From NCBI GenBank assembly GCA_009830035.1, contig SZZY01000003.1, positions 310,001 through 374,000 of the forward strand: DNA of 64,000 nt, given 5' to 3'. The position numbers and the translations under genes are program-made. The DNA comes from Pantoea sp. Eser. GTDB lineage: Bacteria > Pseudomonadota > Gammaproteobacteria > Enterobacterales > Enterobacteriaceae. The notes below the pieces were generated by a model. That model searched no databases. It was not told the origin of the DNA and saw only the letters and a list, made by a program, of their open reading frames with translations. Below, in pieces: positions 1 through 9,939 of the stretch (positions are counted from its first letter, which is position 1; the number at the start of each line of letters is the position of its first letter).

Positions 1-19
1 CGCGTCGTTAGCGGTGATG

Positions 20-51
20 TTGTGGCACAGTTGAGTCGGGCTGTGCCACAA
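20..51. repeat. Perfect 11-bp inverted repeat upstream of ybhL
   Basis: Arms TTGTGGCACAG (20-30) and CTGTGCCACAA (41-51) enclose a 10-nt loop. In E. coli the gene before ybhL is moaE, so this could be the stem of a terminator at the end of an upstream gene outside the window. There is no clear T-tract after it, so an operator or processed 3' stem is equally possible. Confidence 0.6.
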
Positions 52-106
52 TTAGTCAGGCTCCGTGCGCGGAGCACGTCCTAATCCGTTCAACAAGAGG
101 TGCATC

Positions 107-814
107 ATGGACCGATATCCACAAAATGACTCAATTGTTCAACCTGCGTCACGTGGGCTACAGGCCTATATGTCCCAGGTGTATGGCTGGATGACCTGCG
201 GTCTGTTACTGACAGCGTTTGTCTCCTGGTTTGCCGCGCGGACCCCGGCGGTAATGGAGCTGGTGTTTGCTAACCGTATCACCTTCTTCGGGCTGATTAT
301 CGCGCAGCTGGCACTGGTCTTCTTCCTCTCCGGCATGGTACATCGCCTGAGCGGCGCGGTCGCCACCGGGTTGTTTATGCTCTATTCGGCGCTGACTGGC
401 GTCACCATGGCGAGTATTTTTCTGGTCTACACCTATTCGTCGATCGCCAGTACCTTCTTCGTCACCGCCGGGATGTTTGGTGCGATGAGTTTTTATGGCT
501 ACACCACCAAACGTGACCTGAGCCGCTTTGGCAGCCTGCTGTTTATGGCGCTGATCGGCATCGTGCTGGCGTCGCTGGTGAATTTCTGGCTGAAAAGCCC
601 GGCGCTGATGTGGGCCATTACCTATATCGGCGTGGTGGTGTTTGTCGGTTTAACCGCGTATGAAACCCAGAAGCTGAAGAATATTGGCGAGCAGATTAAT
701 GCGCGCGACACAGAGAACCTGCGTCGTTACTCAATTATGGGGGCATTAACCCTCTATCTGGACTTCATTAACCTGTTCCTGATGCTGTTGCGGATCTTTG
801 GCAACCGTCGTTAA
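107..814 (+). CDS. ybhL: BAX inhibitor-1 family inner membrane protein YbhL
   Basis: A 235-residue integral membrane protein of the Bax inhibitor-1/UPF0005 family. In E. coli the family member YbhL has no firmly established role; relatives are linked to ion leak and membrane stress. The protein starts MDRYPQNDSIVQ, as in E. coli YbhL, and has about seven hydrophobic segments (for example LLLTAFVSWFAA and VVVFVGLTAYETQ). The ATG at 107 is preceded by AGAGG at good spacing, so this start is preferred over an in-frame extension to 65. It is intact, and length and ends match the family. It is followed by a bidirectional terminator that separates it from the convergent ybhN remnant. Confidence 0.93.
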   Translation: MDRYPQNDSIVQPASRGLQAYMSQVYGWMTCGLLLTAFVSWFAARTPAVMELVFANRITFFGLIIAQLALVFFLSGMVHRLSGAVATGLFMLYSALTGVTMASIFLVYTYSSIASTFFVTAGMFGAMSFYGYTTKRDLSRFGSLLFMALIGIVLASLVNFWLKSPALMWAITYIGVVVFVGLTAYETQKLKNIGEQINARDTENLRRYSIMGALTLYLDFINLFLMLLRIFGNRR

Positions 815-827
815 GGTTATCGCCAAA

Positions 828-862
828 GCAGGGAGAGGCGCTCAGGTCGCGCCTCTCCCTGC
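828..862. terminator. Bidirectional hairpin between ybhL and ybhN
   Basis: A perfect 14-bp stem, GCAGGGAGAGGCGC / GCGCCTCTCCCTGC, with a 7-nt loop sits between convergent ybhL and ybhN. The flanks TTCATTT (plus strand) and CTTTGG (minus strand) are only modestly T-rich, but position and stem strength fit a shared terminator. Confidence 0.75.
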
Positions 863-868
863 TTCATT

Positions 869-1793
869 TCACTGTGACTTCTGTAACTTCTGCTCGTTTT
901 TATGCCGCAGATGTTTGGCCCGACTCTCCAGTACCAGATACAGCACCGGTGCCAGCAGCAGCGGCAATAATGGTGCCATGCGACGTATTCTGCTCGCTGA
1001 GCAGCGCGAGGAACACCGCCTCCAGTACCCCAATCCCGGCCGGAATGTGAATAATGACCCCGGCGATACTGCTGATCGGCAACACGACCAGCACCATTGG
1101 ATAGCCGACGTCGCGTCCCAGCAACAGCCAGATAATCGCTCCCATTACCATCCAGTTGGCGCAGGAAACGGCAAACTGAAACTGCGCCATTCGCAGCGAA
1201 GGCAGCTGTAGCGTCTGACCTTTCACCGTCCAGCGGCGACGTTTTGAGAAGGCGCAGGACCACAGGAAGACTGCCACCAGCACCAGCACGCCAATCAGCC
1301 GCAGGGTGGTTTCACCAATAAACCAGCCGCTGGGGATCGACACCATTCCGGCACTGAACACCACCCCGGCCAGCAGGATGTAGCCCAGCCAGTTGGTGGC
1401 AATACTCAGCGAAAAGATGGGGGTCATGGTGCCGCTGTCGAGCTCTAAGCGTGAATAGAGCCGGTAACGCATCGCCACGCCGCCGACCCAGGTACTCAGC
1501 GTCAGGTTGAAGGCGTAACAGATAAACGACACCAGCATCACCTGACGTTTCGCCAGCTTGTGGCCGCAGTAGGCCCGGCCAATCAAATCGTAACAGCCAT
1601 ACGCTAGGTAACTGAGCACCACCAGTGCGGCGGCGGTCAGCACCACAAACTGGTTGTAGTTGACGATCACCTCATAGACATCTTACCAGTTCACCTTCCG
1701 CGCATAGACCACCAGCAGCACAATGACCGCAATGAAGAACAGCACGGTGAGGATTTTTTTCGCCAGTTGCCAGCGTGGATGCTTTTTCGCCAT
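869..1793 (-). pseudogene. ybhN: Broken ybhN (UPF0104 / LPG synthetase-like membrane protein)
   Basis: Remnant of the YbhN inner membrane protein, a flippase/synthase-like UPF0104 family member that sits in an operon with clsB and ybhP in E. coli. The start (ATG at 1793, sharing one base with the clsB stop) and first 35 codons are normal. Codon 36 is then TAA (1683-1685), where the family has a glutamate or glutamine after W. Reading continues in frame through conserved segments (YGCYDLIGRAYCGHKLAKRQVML, given here as landmarks) to about 950. There, about 35 bp are missing between two similar IxALL/IPLLL-coding stretches, which shifts the frame; the true C-terminus (ESRAKHLRHKNEQ) lies in another frame. 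A stop plus a deletion makes function unlikely. Confidence 0.88.
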
Positions 1794-3037
1794 CAGGGTT
1801 TCGCTCCTTCGTTATCGGCTTCAACGCGATCTTGCGTCTCCATTTCCGGCTGAACCGGCGGATCGACCTGCGCCAGCAGTGGCGTATGGGCAGGTAACCA
1901 GCCCGCGATGGCCGGGAAGTGACGCAGGAAGTGGAACACCACCACACTCTTACTCAGTTGCCACCAGTTACGCGGCGGCAGGCGGTCGTCCTGCACCCGC
2001 TGGCAATCTTTGGCCAGCAACGCTTCAAGGTTGTCGCGCAGGGTCTGGTTAAACTGGCGGTCATGGATAATCAGGTTGGCTTCGAGGTTAAGCGACAGGC
2101 TGAGCGGATCGAGATTACTGGAGCCGACGGTTGCCCAGTGATCGTCCTTCACCGCCACCTTGCCGTGCAGCGGACGACGGCAATATTCGTAGACCTCCAC
2201 CCCGGCATCGACCAGATAGTTGTAGAGCAGTTCGGCCCCGACTTTAACAATCGGCATATCGGGTTCGCCCTGCACAATCAGCCGGACGCGCACCCCGCGC
2301 TGGGCCGCATTGCGCATTTCACGCAGCAGCCGGTAGCCGGGGAAGAAGTAGGCGTTGGCGATAATCACATCTCGTTTGGCCTCGCGCAGCATCTCCAGAT
2401 AGTGCATTTCGATGTCGTCACGGTGATCGTCGTTATCGCGATAGACATACAGCACCTGGGCGTCACCCGGCGTGGCGTTGACGGCCGGACGATGCGAGCG
2501 CGATCCCCACCAGCGGCGGGTAGCCTGTTCGCTGCCGATCGCCTGTTGCAGATAGCGGGCAATATCACCGACCACCGGGCCTTTGACCTGCACCGCATAA
2601 TCCTGCTTGGCTTCCGGGCCATAGTCACTGTTGTGCTCAGCCGAGAAGTTGATCCCGCCAACGAAGGCGACCACATCATCCACCACCACGGTTTTACGAT
2701 GCAGGCGGCGGAACACGTTGGTGCGCATTCCCATCACCAGCGGGCGCGGATCGTAATAGATGAAGCGTACGCCTGCGCCGGTCAGGCTGTTGACGAATTT
2801 GTCGGAGAGATCGGGCGAGCCGTAGCCGTCGACCATCACTTCTACCCGCACACCGCGCTGCGCAGCGGCCAGCAGTTCGCGATGCAGCGCGTTACCGACC
2901 TCGTCTTCAAACAGAATGAACGTTTCCAGCAGCACGGTGCGTTCGGCGCGCTGAATCGCCCCGAAGACCCGCGGGAAAAACTCTTCGCCATTTTCCAGCA
3001 GGTGCAGCTTATTACCTTCTTGCCAGTGAAAATTCAT
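1793..3037 (-). CDS. clsB: Cardiolipin synthase B
   Basis: A 414-residue phospholipase D superfamily enzyme that makes cardiolipin from phosphatidylglycerol at the inner membrane; E. coli ClsB is 413 residues. Both HKD motifs are present: HRKTVVVDD at about residue 113 and HGKVAVKDD...GSSNLDP at about 291, with the expected GG/S-N elements after each. It is intact, even though its operon partners on both sides (ybhP upstream, ybhN downstream) are broken. Its ATG overlaps the ybhP stop by 4 bp and its stop overlaps the ybhN start, so translation was probably coupled in the ancestral ybhP-clsB-ybhN operon. Confidence 0.95.
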   Translation of the reverse strand: MNFHWQEGNKLHLLENGEEFFPRVFGAIQRAERTVLLETFILFEDEVGNALHRELLAAAQRGVRVEVMVDGYGSPDLSDKFVNSLTGAGVRFIYYDPRPLVMGMRTNVFRRLHRKTVVVDDVVAFVGGINFSAEHNSDYGPEAKQDYAVQVKGPVVGDIARYLQQAIGSEQATRRWWGSRSHRPAVNATPGDAQVLYVYRDNDDHRDDIEMHYLEMLREAKRDVIIANAYFFPGYRLLREMRNAAQRGVRVRLIVQGEPDMPIVKVGAELLYNYLVDAGVEVYEYCRRPLHGKVAVKDDHWATVGSSNLDPLSLSLNLEANLIIHDRQFNQTLRDNLEALLAKDCQRVQDDRLPPRNWWQLSKSVVVFHFLRHFPAIAGWLPAHTPLLAQVDPPVQPEMETQDRVEADNEGAKP

Positions 3038-3606
3038 AGGTGAATCTCCACTGCCAGCGGCGCATGATCGGAGAGATGCGACCAGGGCTTACGCGGCAGC
3101 GTCCACGGATGACTGACCGTGGCGTTGCGGACATAGATGCGGTCGAGCCGCAGAATCGGAAAGCGCGCCGGGAAAGTGCGCGCCGGGCGTCCGGTTTTCA
3201 TACTAAATACCTCTTTCAAACCTGCACCCTGCTTTTAAATCTGGTTGGCGCGTCGCTGCCCGCGACCGAAATATCCCGGTTTTCATATTCGCTGATTCAG
3301 AAAGCGCGACAGCACGGCATTGCCGTGGTGGCCCTCCGGATAGACCGCGTTGCGTCCGTAGGCGTAATCGTTCCACATGGTGTCGGCGAGAAACTCATAG
3401 TGTGGCGAGTCAGGCCAGTTTTCATGGTGCAGGGGATGGATGGCGTGGGTGCCCATCACCTCCTGCAGAAATACCACATCCGCCGAAGTGGCGCGTACGG
3501 CGTCACGCAATTCCGGCAGGATGAAGCGGCGATTTAAAGGGGCGAAACCCTTGTGTGTATTGATCGTCGGGACTTTAACTGAAAACCCTTGCTGGTTTTG
3601 TGGCAT
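3034..3606 (-). pseudogene. ybhP: Broken ybhP (endonuclease/exonuclease/phosphatase-fold protein)
   Basis: Remnant of YbhP, a 253-residue EEP-fold protein (DNase I/Mg-phosphatase superfamily) encoded upstream of clsB. The N-terminal half is readable from ATG 3606 ([29 protein letters not shown]). A single-base frameshift follows near 3288, just before the conserved YENRDISV. Roughly 75 codons are then missing, and the frame resumes at AGLKEVF...GRPARTFP...[13 protein letters not shown], ending at 3034. The missing part includes the GDFN-type catalytic region, so the product cannot be active. The last codons still overlap the clsB start. Confidence 0.9.
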
Positions 3607-3785
3607 ACTCGCGACGCACTCCTTTTCATCATCGATAGAATCAAAGTGTAGTCTTTGTCACAAATGGGTGGTAAGGAAAGGCGATAATTAGGGCGTTATC
3701 CGAAAATTGTTTTACGTTGAGGAAACCGTTTCCGGCTTGTGCCGGTAGCACTTGGGCGACCTGTTGGGTCTGCCAGGAGAATTAA

Positions 3786-4178
3786 ATGAAATGGTTTAAT
3801 CGTATTCAAATCATCACGGGTCAGACGTATATGCACATTGCGATGCATTTACTGGTGATCGCTGCGCTGATCTGGGGCTGGAAACATAAAGCACTGGTCG
3901 ATGTCTGCAGCACGCTGGTGGCCACCTATGAGCTGGTGTTTATCGCCATGCTGGTTACGCAGCGCATTGCCCGTTTACGTACTCTCGGTGATTATCTTGA
4001 AGAAGCGACCACCACTTACTACTTTGGCGCAGCCATGATGACGCTGTTCCTAGTGTCGCGGATATACCACAACAGCCTGCTGCTGGCCCCGCTTGGCGTA
4101 GTGATGTTGCTGGGTCCGGCGCTGGTGTCGCTGCTGGCGAAAGAGCCGCCGCGGCGCATCGAGAAAAAACGTAGCTAA
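3786..4178 (+). CDS. ybhQ: Inner membrane protein YbhQ
   Basis: A 130-residue protein with about four hydrophobic helices (HIAMHLLVIAALIWGW, LVATYELVFIAMLVT, YYFGAAMMTLFLVS, LLAPLGVVMLLGPALVSLL) and a basic C-terminus. It matches E. coli YbhQ (about 136 residues) in sequence and position. A strong AGGAG lies 6 nt before the ATG. It is transcribed divergently from ybhP and followed by a clear terminator. Its function is unknown in the family. It looks intact. Confidence 0.9.
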   Translation: MKWFNRIQIITGQTYMHIAMHLLVIAALIWGWKHKALVDVCSTLVATYELVFIAMLVTQRIARLRTLGDYLEEATTTYYFGAAMMTLFLVSRIYHNSLLLAPLGVVMLLGPALVSLLAKEPPRRIEKKRS

Positions 4179-4181
4179 GTT

Positions 4182-4211
4182 GAAGGCCACCGCAAGGTGG
4201 CCTTCCTGTTT
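4182..4211 (+). terminator. Rho-independent terminator of ybhQ
   Basis: A perfect 10-bp stem, GAAGGCCACC / GGTGGCCTTC, with a GCAA tetraloop, followed by CTGTTT, directly after the ybhQ stop. Confidence 0.85.
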
Positions 4212-4429
4212 ACGGCTCTGTTTTCAGGCGGGTCCGGCTGTTTATCACCAACATTAAGTTATGTCAGGAAATGTGAGCTATCTCGCACAGTGCGGTTAAA
4301 GCTGTTACACTTGCCCGCTTACGCATCGTAGTTTGTGCCCTTTTCACGCGTTAGCCCCAGCTGGCGTCACTATCCCTCTGAAAACTACACCGTGAATCAC
4401 GGCCAGAGCGGACCGGAGTAAAACACTTA

Positions 4430-5788
4430 ATGTCTTTTGACTCTCTCGGCCTGAGTGCCGATATTTTGCGCGCTGTTGCCGAACAAGGCTACAGCGAACC
4501 TACACCTATCCAGCGCCAGGCGATTCCTGTAGTGCTGGCAGGCCGCGATCTGCTGGCGAGTGCCCAGACCGGTACCGGCAAAACGGCCGGCTTTACCTTA
4601 CCGTTATTACAAAAACTCTCTGCCAACGCGGGCGCGGTGCGCGGTCGTCGTCCGGTACGGGCGTTGATCCTCACCCCGACCCGTGAACTGGCGGCGCAGG
4701 TGGGCGAAAACGTCAGTGAATACAGCAAATATCTGCCGCTGCGTTCGCTGGTGGTGTTCGGCGGCGTCAGCATCAATCCGCAGATGCTTAAACTGCGTGG
4801 CGGCGTCGATATTCTGGTTGCGACCCCAGGTCGTCTGCTGGATCTGGCGCAACAGAACGCGGTTGACCTGTCTCAGGTCGAAGTGCTGGTGCTGGATGAA
4901 GCGGATCGCATGCTCGATATGGGCTTCATCCACGATATCCGTCGCGTGCTGGCACGTCTGCCGGCTAAACGCCAGAACCTGCTGTTCTCCGCCACCTTCT
5001 CTGACGAGATCAAAGGGCTGGCCGAGAAGCTGCTGACCAATCCGGAGCTGGTGGAAGTGGCACGCCGCAACACCGCCTCAGAGCAGGTAGCGCAACAGGT
5101 TCACTTCGTGGATAAGAAGCGTAAGCGGGAACTGCTGTCGCAGCTGATCGGCGAAGGTAACTGGCAGCAGGTGCTGGTCTTTACCCGTACCAAGCACGGC
5201 GCAAACCACCTTGCTGAGCAGCTGGGTAAAGACGGCATCACCGCCGCCGCTATCCACGGCAATAAAAGCCAGGGGGCCCGTACCCGTGCGCTGGCCGACT
5301 TTAAGTCCGGCGGCATTCGCGTGCTGGTTGCCACCGACATCGCGGCGCGTGGCCTGGATATTGAAGAGCTGCCGCACGTGGTTAACTACGAGCTGCCTAA
5401 CGTCGCCGAAGATTATGTCCACCGTATCGGTCGTACCGGTCGTGCCGCGGCTACCGGTGTGGCGTTATCGCTGGTCTGCTTTGACGAGCATAAACTGCTG
5501 CGTGACATCGAGCGTCTGCTGAAGCGTGAGATCCCACGCCTGGCGATTGCCGGTTACGAGCCCGATCCCAGCATTAAAGCTGAGCCGATCATCAACGGTC
5601 GTCAGCAGCAGTCGCGTGGCGGTGCTGGTGGCGGCGGTCGTGGTCAGGGTAGACAAGGTGCCGGTGCGCCGCGTTCATCCGGCGAAAAGCGTCCTCAGGC
5701 GCGTCGTCAGAGCCAGCCTGCTCCACAGGGTGACCGGCCTGCTGCCCGTCCGCGTCGTCCGGCAGCGAAGCGTACCGGAAACGTCTGA
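4430..5788 (+). CDS. rhlE: ATP-dependent RNA helicase RhlE
   Basis: A 452-residue DEAD-box helicase that acts in rRNA and ribosome maturation and helps the degradosome. Visible motifs: Q motif (PTPIQRQ), Walker A AQTGTGKT at 45-52, PTRELAAQ at 83-90, DEAD at 156-159, SAT, and HRIGRTGRA near 330. The tail after about residue 380 is rich in R, G, Q and P ([14 protein letters not shown]), typical of RhlE. GGAG lies 11 nt before the ATG, which is a long spacing. It is intact. In E. coli dinG lies close downstream of rhlE; here dusC follows after only 2 bp and dinG is about 32 kb away. Confidence 0.96.
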   Translation: MSFDSLGLSADILRAVAEQGYSEPTPIQRQAIPVVLAGRDLLASAQTGTGKTAGFTLPLLQKLSANAGAVRGRRPVRALILTPTRELAAQVGENVSEYSKYLPLRSLVVFGGVSINPQMLKLRGGVDILVATPGRLLDLAQQNAVDLSQVEVLVLDEADRMLDMGFIHDIRRVLARLPAKRQNLLFSATFSDEIKGLAEKLLTNPELVEVARRNTASEQVAQQVHFVDKKRKRELLSQLIGEGNWQQVLVFTRTKHGANHLAEQLGKDGITAAAIHGNKSQGARTRALADFKSGGIRVLVATDIAARGLDIEELPHVVNYELPNVAEDYVHRIGRTGRAAATGVALSLVCFDEHKLLRDIERLLKREIPRLAIAGYEPDPSIKAEPIINGRQQQSRGGAGGGGRGQGRQGAGAPRSSGEKRPQARRQSQPAPQGDRPAARPRRPAAKRTGNV

Positions 5789-5790
5789 GT

Positions 5791-6729
5791 ATGAGGGTTT
5801 TACTGGCGCCGATGGAGGGCGTGCTTGATTCGCTGGTGTGCCAGCTGTTATCGGAAGTGAACGACTACGATCTCTGCATTACCGAGTTTTTGCGCGTGGT
5901 CGATCAACTGCTGCCGTTAAAATCCTTCTACCGTCTCTGCCCCGAGCTGCATCATGGCAGCCGCACGCCATCCGGCACGCGGGTGTGTCTGCAGCTGCTG
6001 GGGCAGCATCCCGAATGGTTAGCAGAGAACGCCGCCCGTGCGGTAGAACTCGGCTCGTGGGGTGTCGACCTCAACTGCGGCTGTCCCTCAAAGCTGGTCA
6101 ACGGCAGCGGCGGCGGGGCGACTCTGCTCAAAGATCCTGATCTGATTTATCGCGGTGCAAAAGCGATGCGTGCGGCGGTACCGGCAGACTTACCGGTGAC
6201 GGTCAAAGTGCGGATTGGCTGGGATTCAAGCGCCCGCAGTCTGGAAATTGCCGACGCGGTTCAGCAGGCGGGTGCCAGCGAACTGGTGGTACACGGCCGG
6301 ACCAAGGAAGACGGCTACCGTGCGGACGCCATCAACTGGCAGGCGATTGATGATATTCGTCAGCGATTGCGTATTCCGGTAATCGCCAACGGCGAGATTT
6401 TTGACTGGCAAAGCGCGCAGGACTGTCTGCGTATTACCGGTTGTGATGCGGTGATGCTGGGCCGTGGTGCCCTGAACATTCCCAATCTCAGTCGGGTAGT
6501 GAAATATAACGAACCGCCGATGGCCTGGCCTGACGTAATGAAATTACTGCAAAAATATACACGTCTGTAAAAGCAAGGTGATACCGGCTTGTATCATGTG
6601 GCGCGCATCAAGCAGTGGCTCGGTTACCTGCACAAAGCCTACGGATTATTCAGTGAAATCCGCGCGTTAAAATCGTCAGACGCGATTGCCCGCGTCATCG
6701 ATTGTCACGCCGTTGTTCATGGTTTGTGA
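5791..6729 (+). pseudogene. dusC: tRNA-dihydrouridine synthase C with premature TAA
   Basis: DusC reduces U16 in tRNAs using FMN and NADPH. The frame opens 2 bp after rhlE with the usual [13 protein letters not shown]. It keeps the catalytic LNCGCPSK region, [22 protein letters not shown] and the [11 protein letters not shown] motif. At 6568-6570 the codon after QKYTRL is TAA, where E. coli DusC has GAA ([20 protein letters not shown], landmarks only). The remaining 52 codons are preserved in frame to a natural TGA at 6727-6729. A single G-to-T change therefore removes the C-terminal helical domain that binds tRNA. It could also be a sequencing error, because it is the only lesion. The truncated 259-residue product keeps the TIM barrel. 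Confidence 0.85.
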
Positions 6730-6807
6730 TAAAAAATCAGACGACCGGTTAGCAGCCTGACGGTGACGGTATAGTGGGGAAAATTTCCGCTACCTTACAA
6801 GCCTGCT

Positions 6808-8043
6808 ATGTCTGATGTCGCCGTATTGAGCAACAGCCAGCTCAATAAACGTATCCTCTCCGTCATTGTTTTCACCTTCTTCTGCTATCTCTCCGTTGGA
6901 CTACCGCTGGCGGTACTGCCAGGCTTTGTCAAAAATCACCTCGGGTTCAGTTCATTTGTTGCCGGGCTGATCATCAGCATTCAATATTTTGCCACCTTAC
7001 TCAGTCGTCCGCAGTCGGGCCGACTGGCCGATCGCCTCGGTCCGAAACGGTTGGTAATGCTGGGATTACTCTGCTGCGGCATGAGCGGCGTACTGACCAT
7101 TATTGCGCTGCTCAGCGAATGGCCGTGGCTGAGTCTGGCGCTGGGTCGGCTGTTTCTCGGCGTCGGCGAAAGCTTCAGCAGCACCGGACCAACCCTGTGG
7201 GGCATGAACATCGTTGGCCCGCTGCAGACCGCGCGCGTCATTTCGTGGAACGGCGTCGCCACCTATCTGGCAATGGCGATTGGCGCGCCGCTTGGGGTAA
7301 TGCTCAACAGCGGATTTGGCATGAGCGGCTTTGCCGGACTGATTGCGCTCATGGGGATAGGCGGCTACCTGATGGTCAGCCGCAAACCGGCGGTCACCGT
7401 CAGCGTTGGCGAACGAATTCCGTTTCACCGGGTCTTCTCCCGCGTCTGGCTATATGGCCTGGCACTTGGCTGTGGCACCATCGGTTTCGGCGTCATCGCC
7501 ACCTTTATTACCCTCTATTTTGCCAGCCGTGACTGGCAGGGTGCGGCCTACGCGCTGTCGGTGTTTAGTCTCGGCTTTGTGCTGGTGCGCCTCGGTTTTG
7601 GCCGTTTTATCACCCAGTTTGGCGGGCTGCAGGTCTCGCTGTTCCCTTTTCTGCTGGAGTGTCTGGGACCGCTCATCATCTGGCAGGCCGACAGCGCCTG
7701 GCTGGTCGGGGCGGGTGCCTTTCTCACCGGCTGCGGCTTCTCGCTGGTGTTTCCGGCGCTCGGCGTTGAGGCGGTCAAACGGGTCGAGCGTCAGGATCAG
7801 GGATCGGCACTGGGCACCTATTCCGCCTTTCTTGATTTGGGCCTCGGGCTGACCGGTCCGGTCGCCGGATTGTTCATTGGTCACTGGGGAATGCAGTCGG
7901 TTTATCTGGCGGCGGCGCTGATGGTGCTGGGTGCGCTGTTGATTACGCTGCGGCTTTACTGGCAAAACCGGCGGGCATGGCGGCCAACCGTTCCGGTTTA
8001 CAGTTATCGACGCTGCGTAATCTGGCTATCGCCTGGGTGCTGA
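6808..8043 (+). CDS. MFS transporter of the YhhS/YfcJ family, altered C-terminus
   Basis: A twelve-helix major facilitator protein resembling E. coli YhhS/YfcJ (about 400 residues; substrates not settled). Landmarks are ISIQYFATLLSRPQSGRLADRLGPKR (loop 2-3 MFS motif), GRLFLGVGESF and GFSLVFPALGVEAV. The family portion ends near RLYWQNRRA (about 7975). The last 22 residues (from RPTVPVYSYRR) are not family sequence: they are an out-of-frame reading of a pit gene tail that has been inverted into place. The original stop was lost and the protein extended. The helices are complete, so it may still work. Confidence 0.8.
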   Translation: MSDVAVLSNSQLNKRILSVIVFTFFCYLSVGLPLAVLPGFVKNHLGFSSFVAGLIISIQYFATLLSRPQSGRLADRLGPKRLVMLGLLCCGMSGVLTIIALLSEWPWLSLALGRLFLGVGESFSSTGPTLWGMNIVGPLQTARVISWNGVATYLAMAIGAPLGVMLNSGFGMSGFAGLIALMGIGGYLMVSRKPAVTVSVGERIPFHRVFSRVWLYGLALGCGTIGFGVIATFITLYFASRDWQGAAYALSVFSLGFVLVRLGFGRFITQFGGLQVSLFPFLLECLGPLIIWQADSAWLVGAGAFLTGCGFSLVFPALGVEAVKRVERQDQGSALGTYSAFLDLGLGLTGPVAGLFIGHWGMQSVYLAAALMVLGALLITLRLYWQNRRAWRPTVPVYSYRRCVIWLSPGC

Positions 8044-8102
8044 CGCTGCCGGTGTCGATTCTGCTCTCCGCCCTGCTTTACGGCCTGTTTATTCATCTCT
8101 GA
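7977..8102 (+). pseudogene. pit: Inverted 3' tail of pit (41 codons)
   Basis: Read from ATG 7977 to TGA 8100-8102, this gives MAANRSGLQLSTLRN...AWVLTLPVSILLSALLYGLF, which is the C-terminal helix of a PitA/PitB phosphate transporter. It lies on the strand opposite to the rest of the pit remnant. Together the two pieces show a local inversion of about 150 bp. The tail now overlaps the 3' end of the MFS gene in another frame and has no expression signals of its own. Confidence 0.8.
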
Positions 8103-8127
8103 TTGCCTCACACCGGCCGGCGCTTAG

Positions 8128-8631
8128 CATGGTGCCGGCCAAGCCTGACGACAGCACGTGGGTGGTAGAAACCGGCAGGCCGAAGGCGTCTGCGGCGCCA
8201 ATTGTCGCCATCGCCATCGCCAACAGCTCGGCGCTGGCCCCCTGAGCATAGCTGAGGTGGGTTTTACCAATCCGTTCGCCCACCGTCACCACAATCCGCC
8301 GCCAGCCGACCATGGTACCCAGACCCAGCGCAATCGCCACCACCACTTTTACCCACATTGGAATAAAGCGGGTGGCGCTGCCCAGCTCGGTTTTGACCGC
8401 TTTCAGGTTACGTTCGGTCTCTTCCGGCAGCTTCACTTCAGCACTTTGCAGATGCTTGATCGACTCAGACGCTAGGTACATCTGGTTACGGGTGTTGGCT
8501 ACCGCCTGTGCCGGGATATTTTCCATCAATCCGTAGCGGCGAATCTGGTCGCCAATCTCGCTGAGCGTCATCGCCAGCGCCGGTAACACGTTGGGGTTGA
8601 ACTGGCTGCTGCCGACAAAGCCGATCAGCAC
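8128..8631 (-). pseudogene. pit: Low-affinity phosphate transporter Pit, 5'-truncated remnant
   Basis: Readable C-terminal half of a PitA-type metal-phosphate:H+ symporter. It carries GSSQFNPNVLPALAMTLSEIGD and the conserved stretch IALGLGTMVGWRRIVVTVGERIGKT (landmarks), then GASAELLAMAMATIGAADAFGLPVSTTHVLSSGLAGTM. After AGTM the gene runs into the inversion junction (8103-8127), and its real tail is found reversed at 7977-8102. The N-terminal half is absent: the fragment starts 33 bp after the stop of the ldtA-like gene, so a deletion joined the two. Not functional. Confidence 0.88.
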
Positions 8632-8664
8632 GTCGCGGGCTGCTGTGGCTGCGCGGCGTCGGTG

Positions 8665-9681
8665 TTAGCCCGAGGTCACCGGCGTCATAGGCTGCTCCTG
8701 CGGCGCAGCCTGCGGGTTCTCTGGAACGTCAACCGGCGCGGTCTGGATGTTGTTCTCTACACCGTTCACTTTTACCGGCATACCGGTACGGCCCTGAATG
8801 GCACCGTTCACTTGGTCCTGATTGACACTGGCGTCCACCAGTACTTTACTGACGGCCTGGGTCAGCGTAATCGGTACCAGTTCACGTGAGTTGAACTGCT
8901 CTTCGGTGGTCGACAGTGGGTTATGTACTTCGACATAACGCGATCCGTCTGGCTCAACGGTAGCTTTTACCGGCTGATCAACGAACTGTACGCGTGTCCC
9001 GACTGGCACATTCTGGTACAGCCATTTGATGTCCTCGGCACGCAGACGCACACAACCGTGGCTGACGCGCAGACCAATACCGAAGTTGGCGTTGGTACCG
9101 TGAATGGCGTACAGACGGCCGATATAGAGCGCATACAGCCCCATCGGGTTGTCCGGACCGGCCGGGAACACCGCAGGCAGATTCTCGCCGCGCGCCGCAT
9201 ATTCTGCGTGCATCGCTTTGGTTGGCGTCCAGGTCGGGCTATCTTTCTTACGCTCTACCGTTGTGGTCCAGTTGATCGGGGGATCTTTACCCAGTTCACC
9301 GATACCAATCGGCAATACCACCACGGTTTTGCTGCCTTTCGGGTAGTAGTAGAGACGCATCTCAGCGCTGTTAATCACAATGCCTTCGCGCGGTGCGTCA
9401 GGCAGGATCAGCTGCTGTGGGATGATCATTTTACTGCCAGCCTTTGGCAGATAAACGTCAACCCCCGGATTGGCTTCCAGCATGTTGCTGAGGCCCATCT
9501 GGTACTGCGCCGCAAACGCTTCCAGCGGCAACTTGCTGTCCTCAGGAACAGTAATCTCGATATTTTCCCCGATCAATCGGCTGTTGGCCGGCGGTAACGG
9601 GTAAACCACAGCAAGGGCTGACTGGCTAAACGCCGCCAAAGCCAATGCGATTGAAGCGAACGCGCGAATGCTCATTTTCAT
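8665..9681 (-). CDS. ldtA: L,D-transpeptidase (LdtA/ErfK-type)
   Basis: A 338-residue periplasmic YkuD-domain enzyme. In E. coli, ErfK-type proteins attach Braun lipoprotein to meso-DAP of peptidoglycan. It has a signal peptide (about residues 1-24, ending SALA), a LysM-like region ([17 protein letters not shown]), and the catalytic [20 protein letters not shown] block with His194, His208 and Cys210. The closest match from memory is E. coli ErfK (310 residues); the extra length is a Q/P-rich C-terminal tail. LdtC (YcfS) is the main alternative. It is intact, on the minus strand, with a normal start, and followed at once by the truncated pit remnant. Confidence 0.85.
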   Translation of the reverse strand: MKMSIRAFASIALALAAFSQSALAVVYPLPPANSRLIGENIEITVPEDSKLPLEAFAAQYQMGLSNMLEANPGVDVYLPKAGSKMIIPQQLILPDAPREGIVINSAEMRLYYYPKGSKTVVVLPIGIGELGKDPPINWTTTVERKKDSPTWTPTKAMHAEYAARGENLPAVFPAGPDNPMGLYALYIGRLYAIHGTNANFGIGLRVSHGCVRLRAEDIKWLYQNVPVGTRVQFVDQPVKATVEPDGSRYVEVHNPLSTTEEQFNSRELVPITLTQAVSKVLVDASVNQDQVNGAIQGRTGMPVKVNGVENNIQTAPVDVPENPQAAPQEQPMTPVTSG

Positions 9682-9939
9682 ATTTTACAAGTCTTTATCG
9701 CCATGTTTAAGGCTTGTCAATGTGTCGAACCCATGCTAGCCAATGTGACCTGCTGCGCATTATATGTTCATTAATCTGAAGATGTGAATCAGGATTTTAA
9801 CCTGCCGGAAATACTTTACGTAACTTACCGTGTTATATCGGCATTTTTCCGCCGCTGACCACGGTAAAAAGCCGGTCTCACGGCTGTCACAGCGTTACCT
9901 CACCACTGAGTTTACGATTCAGGAAAAATGCGGCACTGA

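Noticed and set aside
1919..3043. Long open frame (374 codons) antisense to clsB
   Set aside because: It mirrors the codon pattern of an intact, well-conserved gene on the other strand, has no ribosome site and gives an unrecognisable His/Gln-rich product.
6808..8043. MFS-Pit fusion protein as a designed two-domain transporter
   Set aside because: The MFS frame reads the pit tail out of phase, so no Pit residues are added; the extension is an accident of the inversion.
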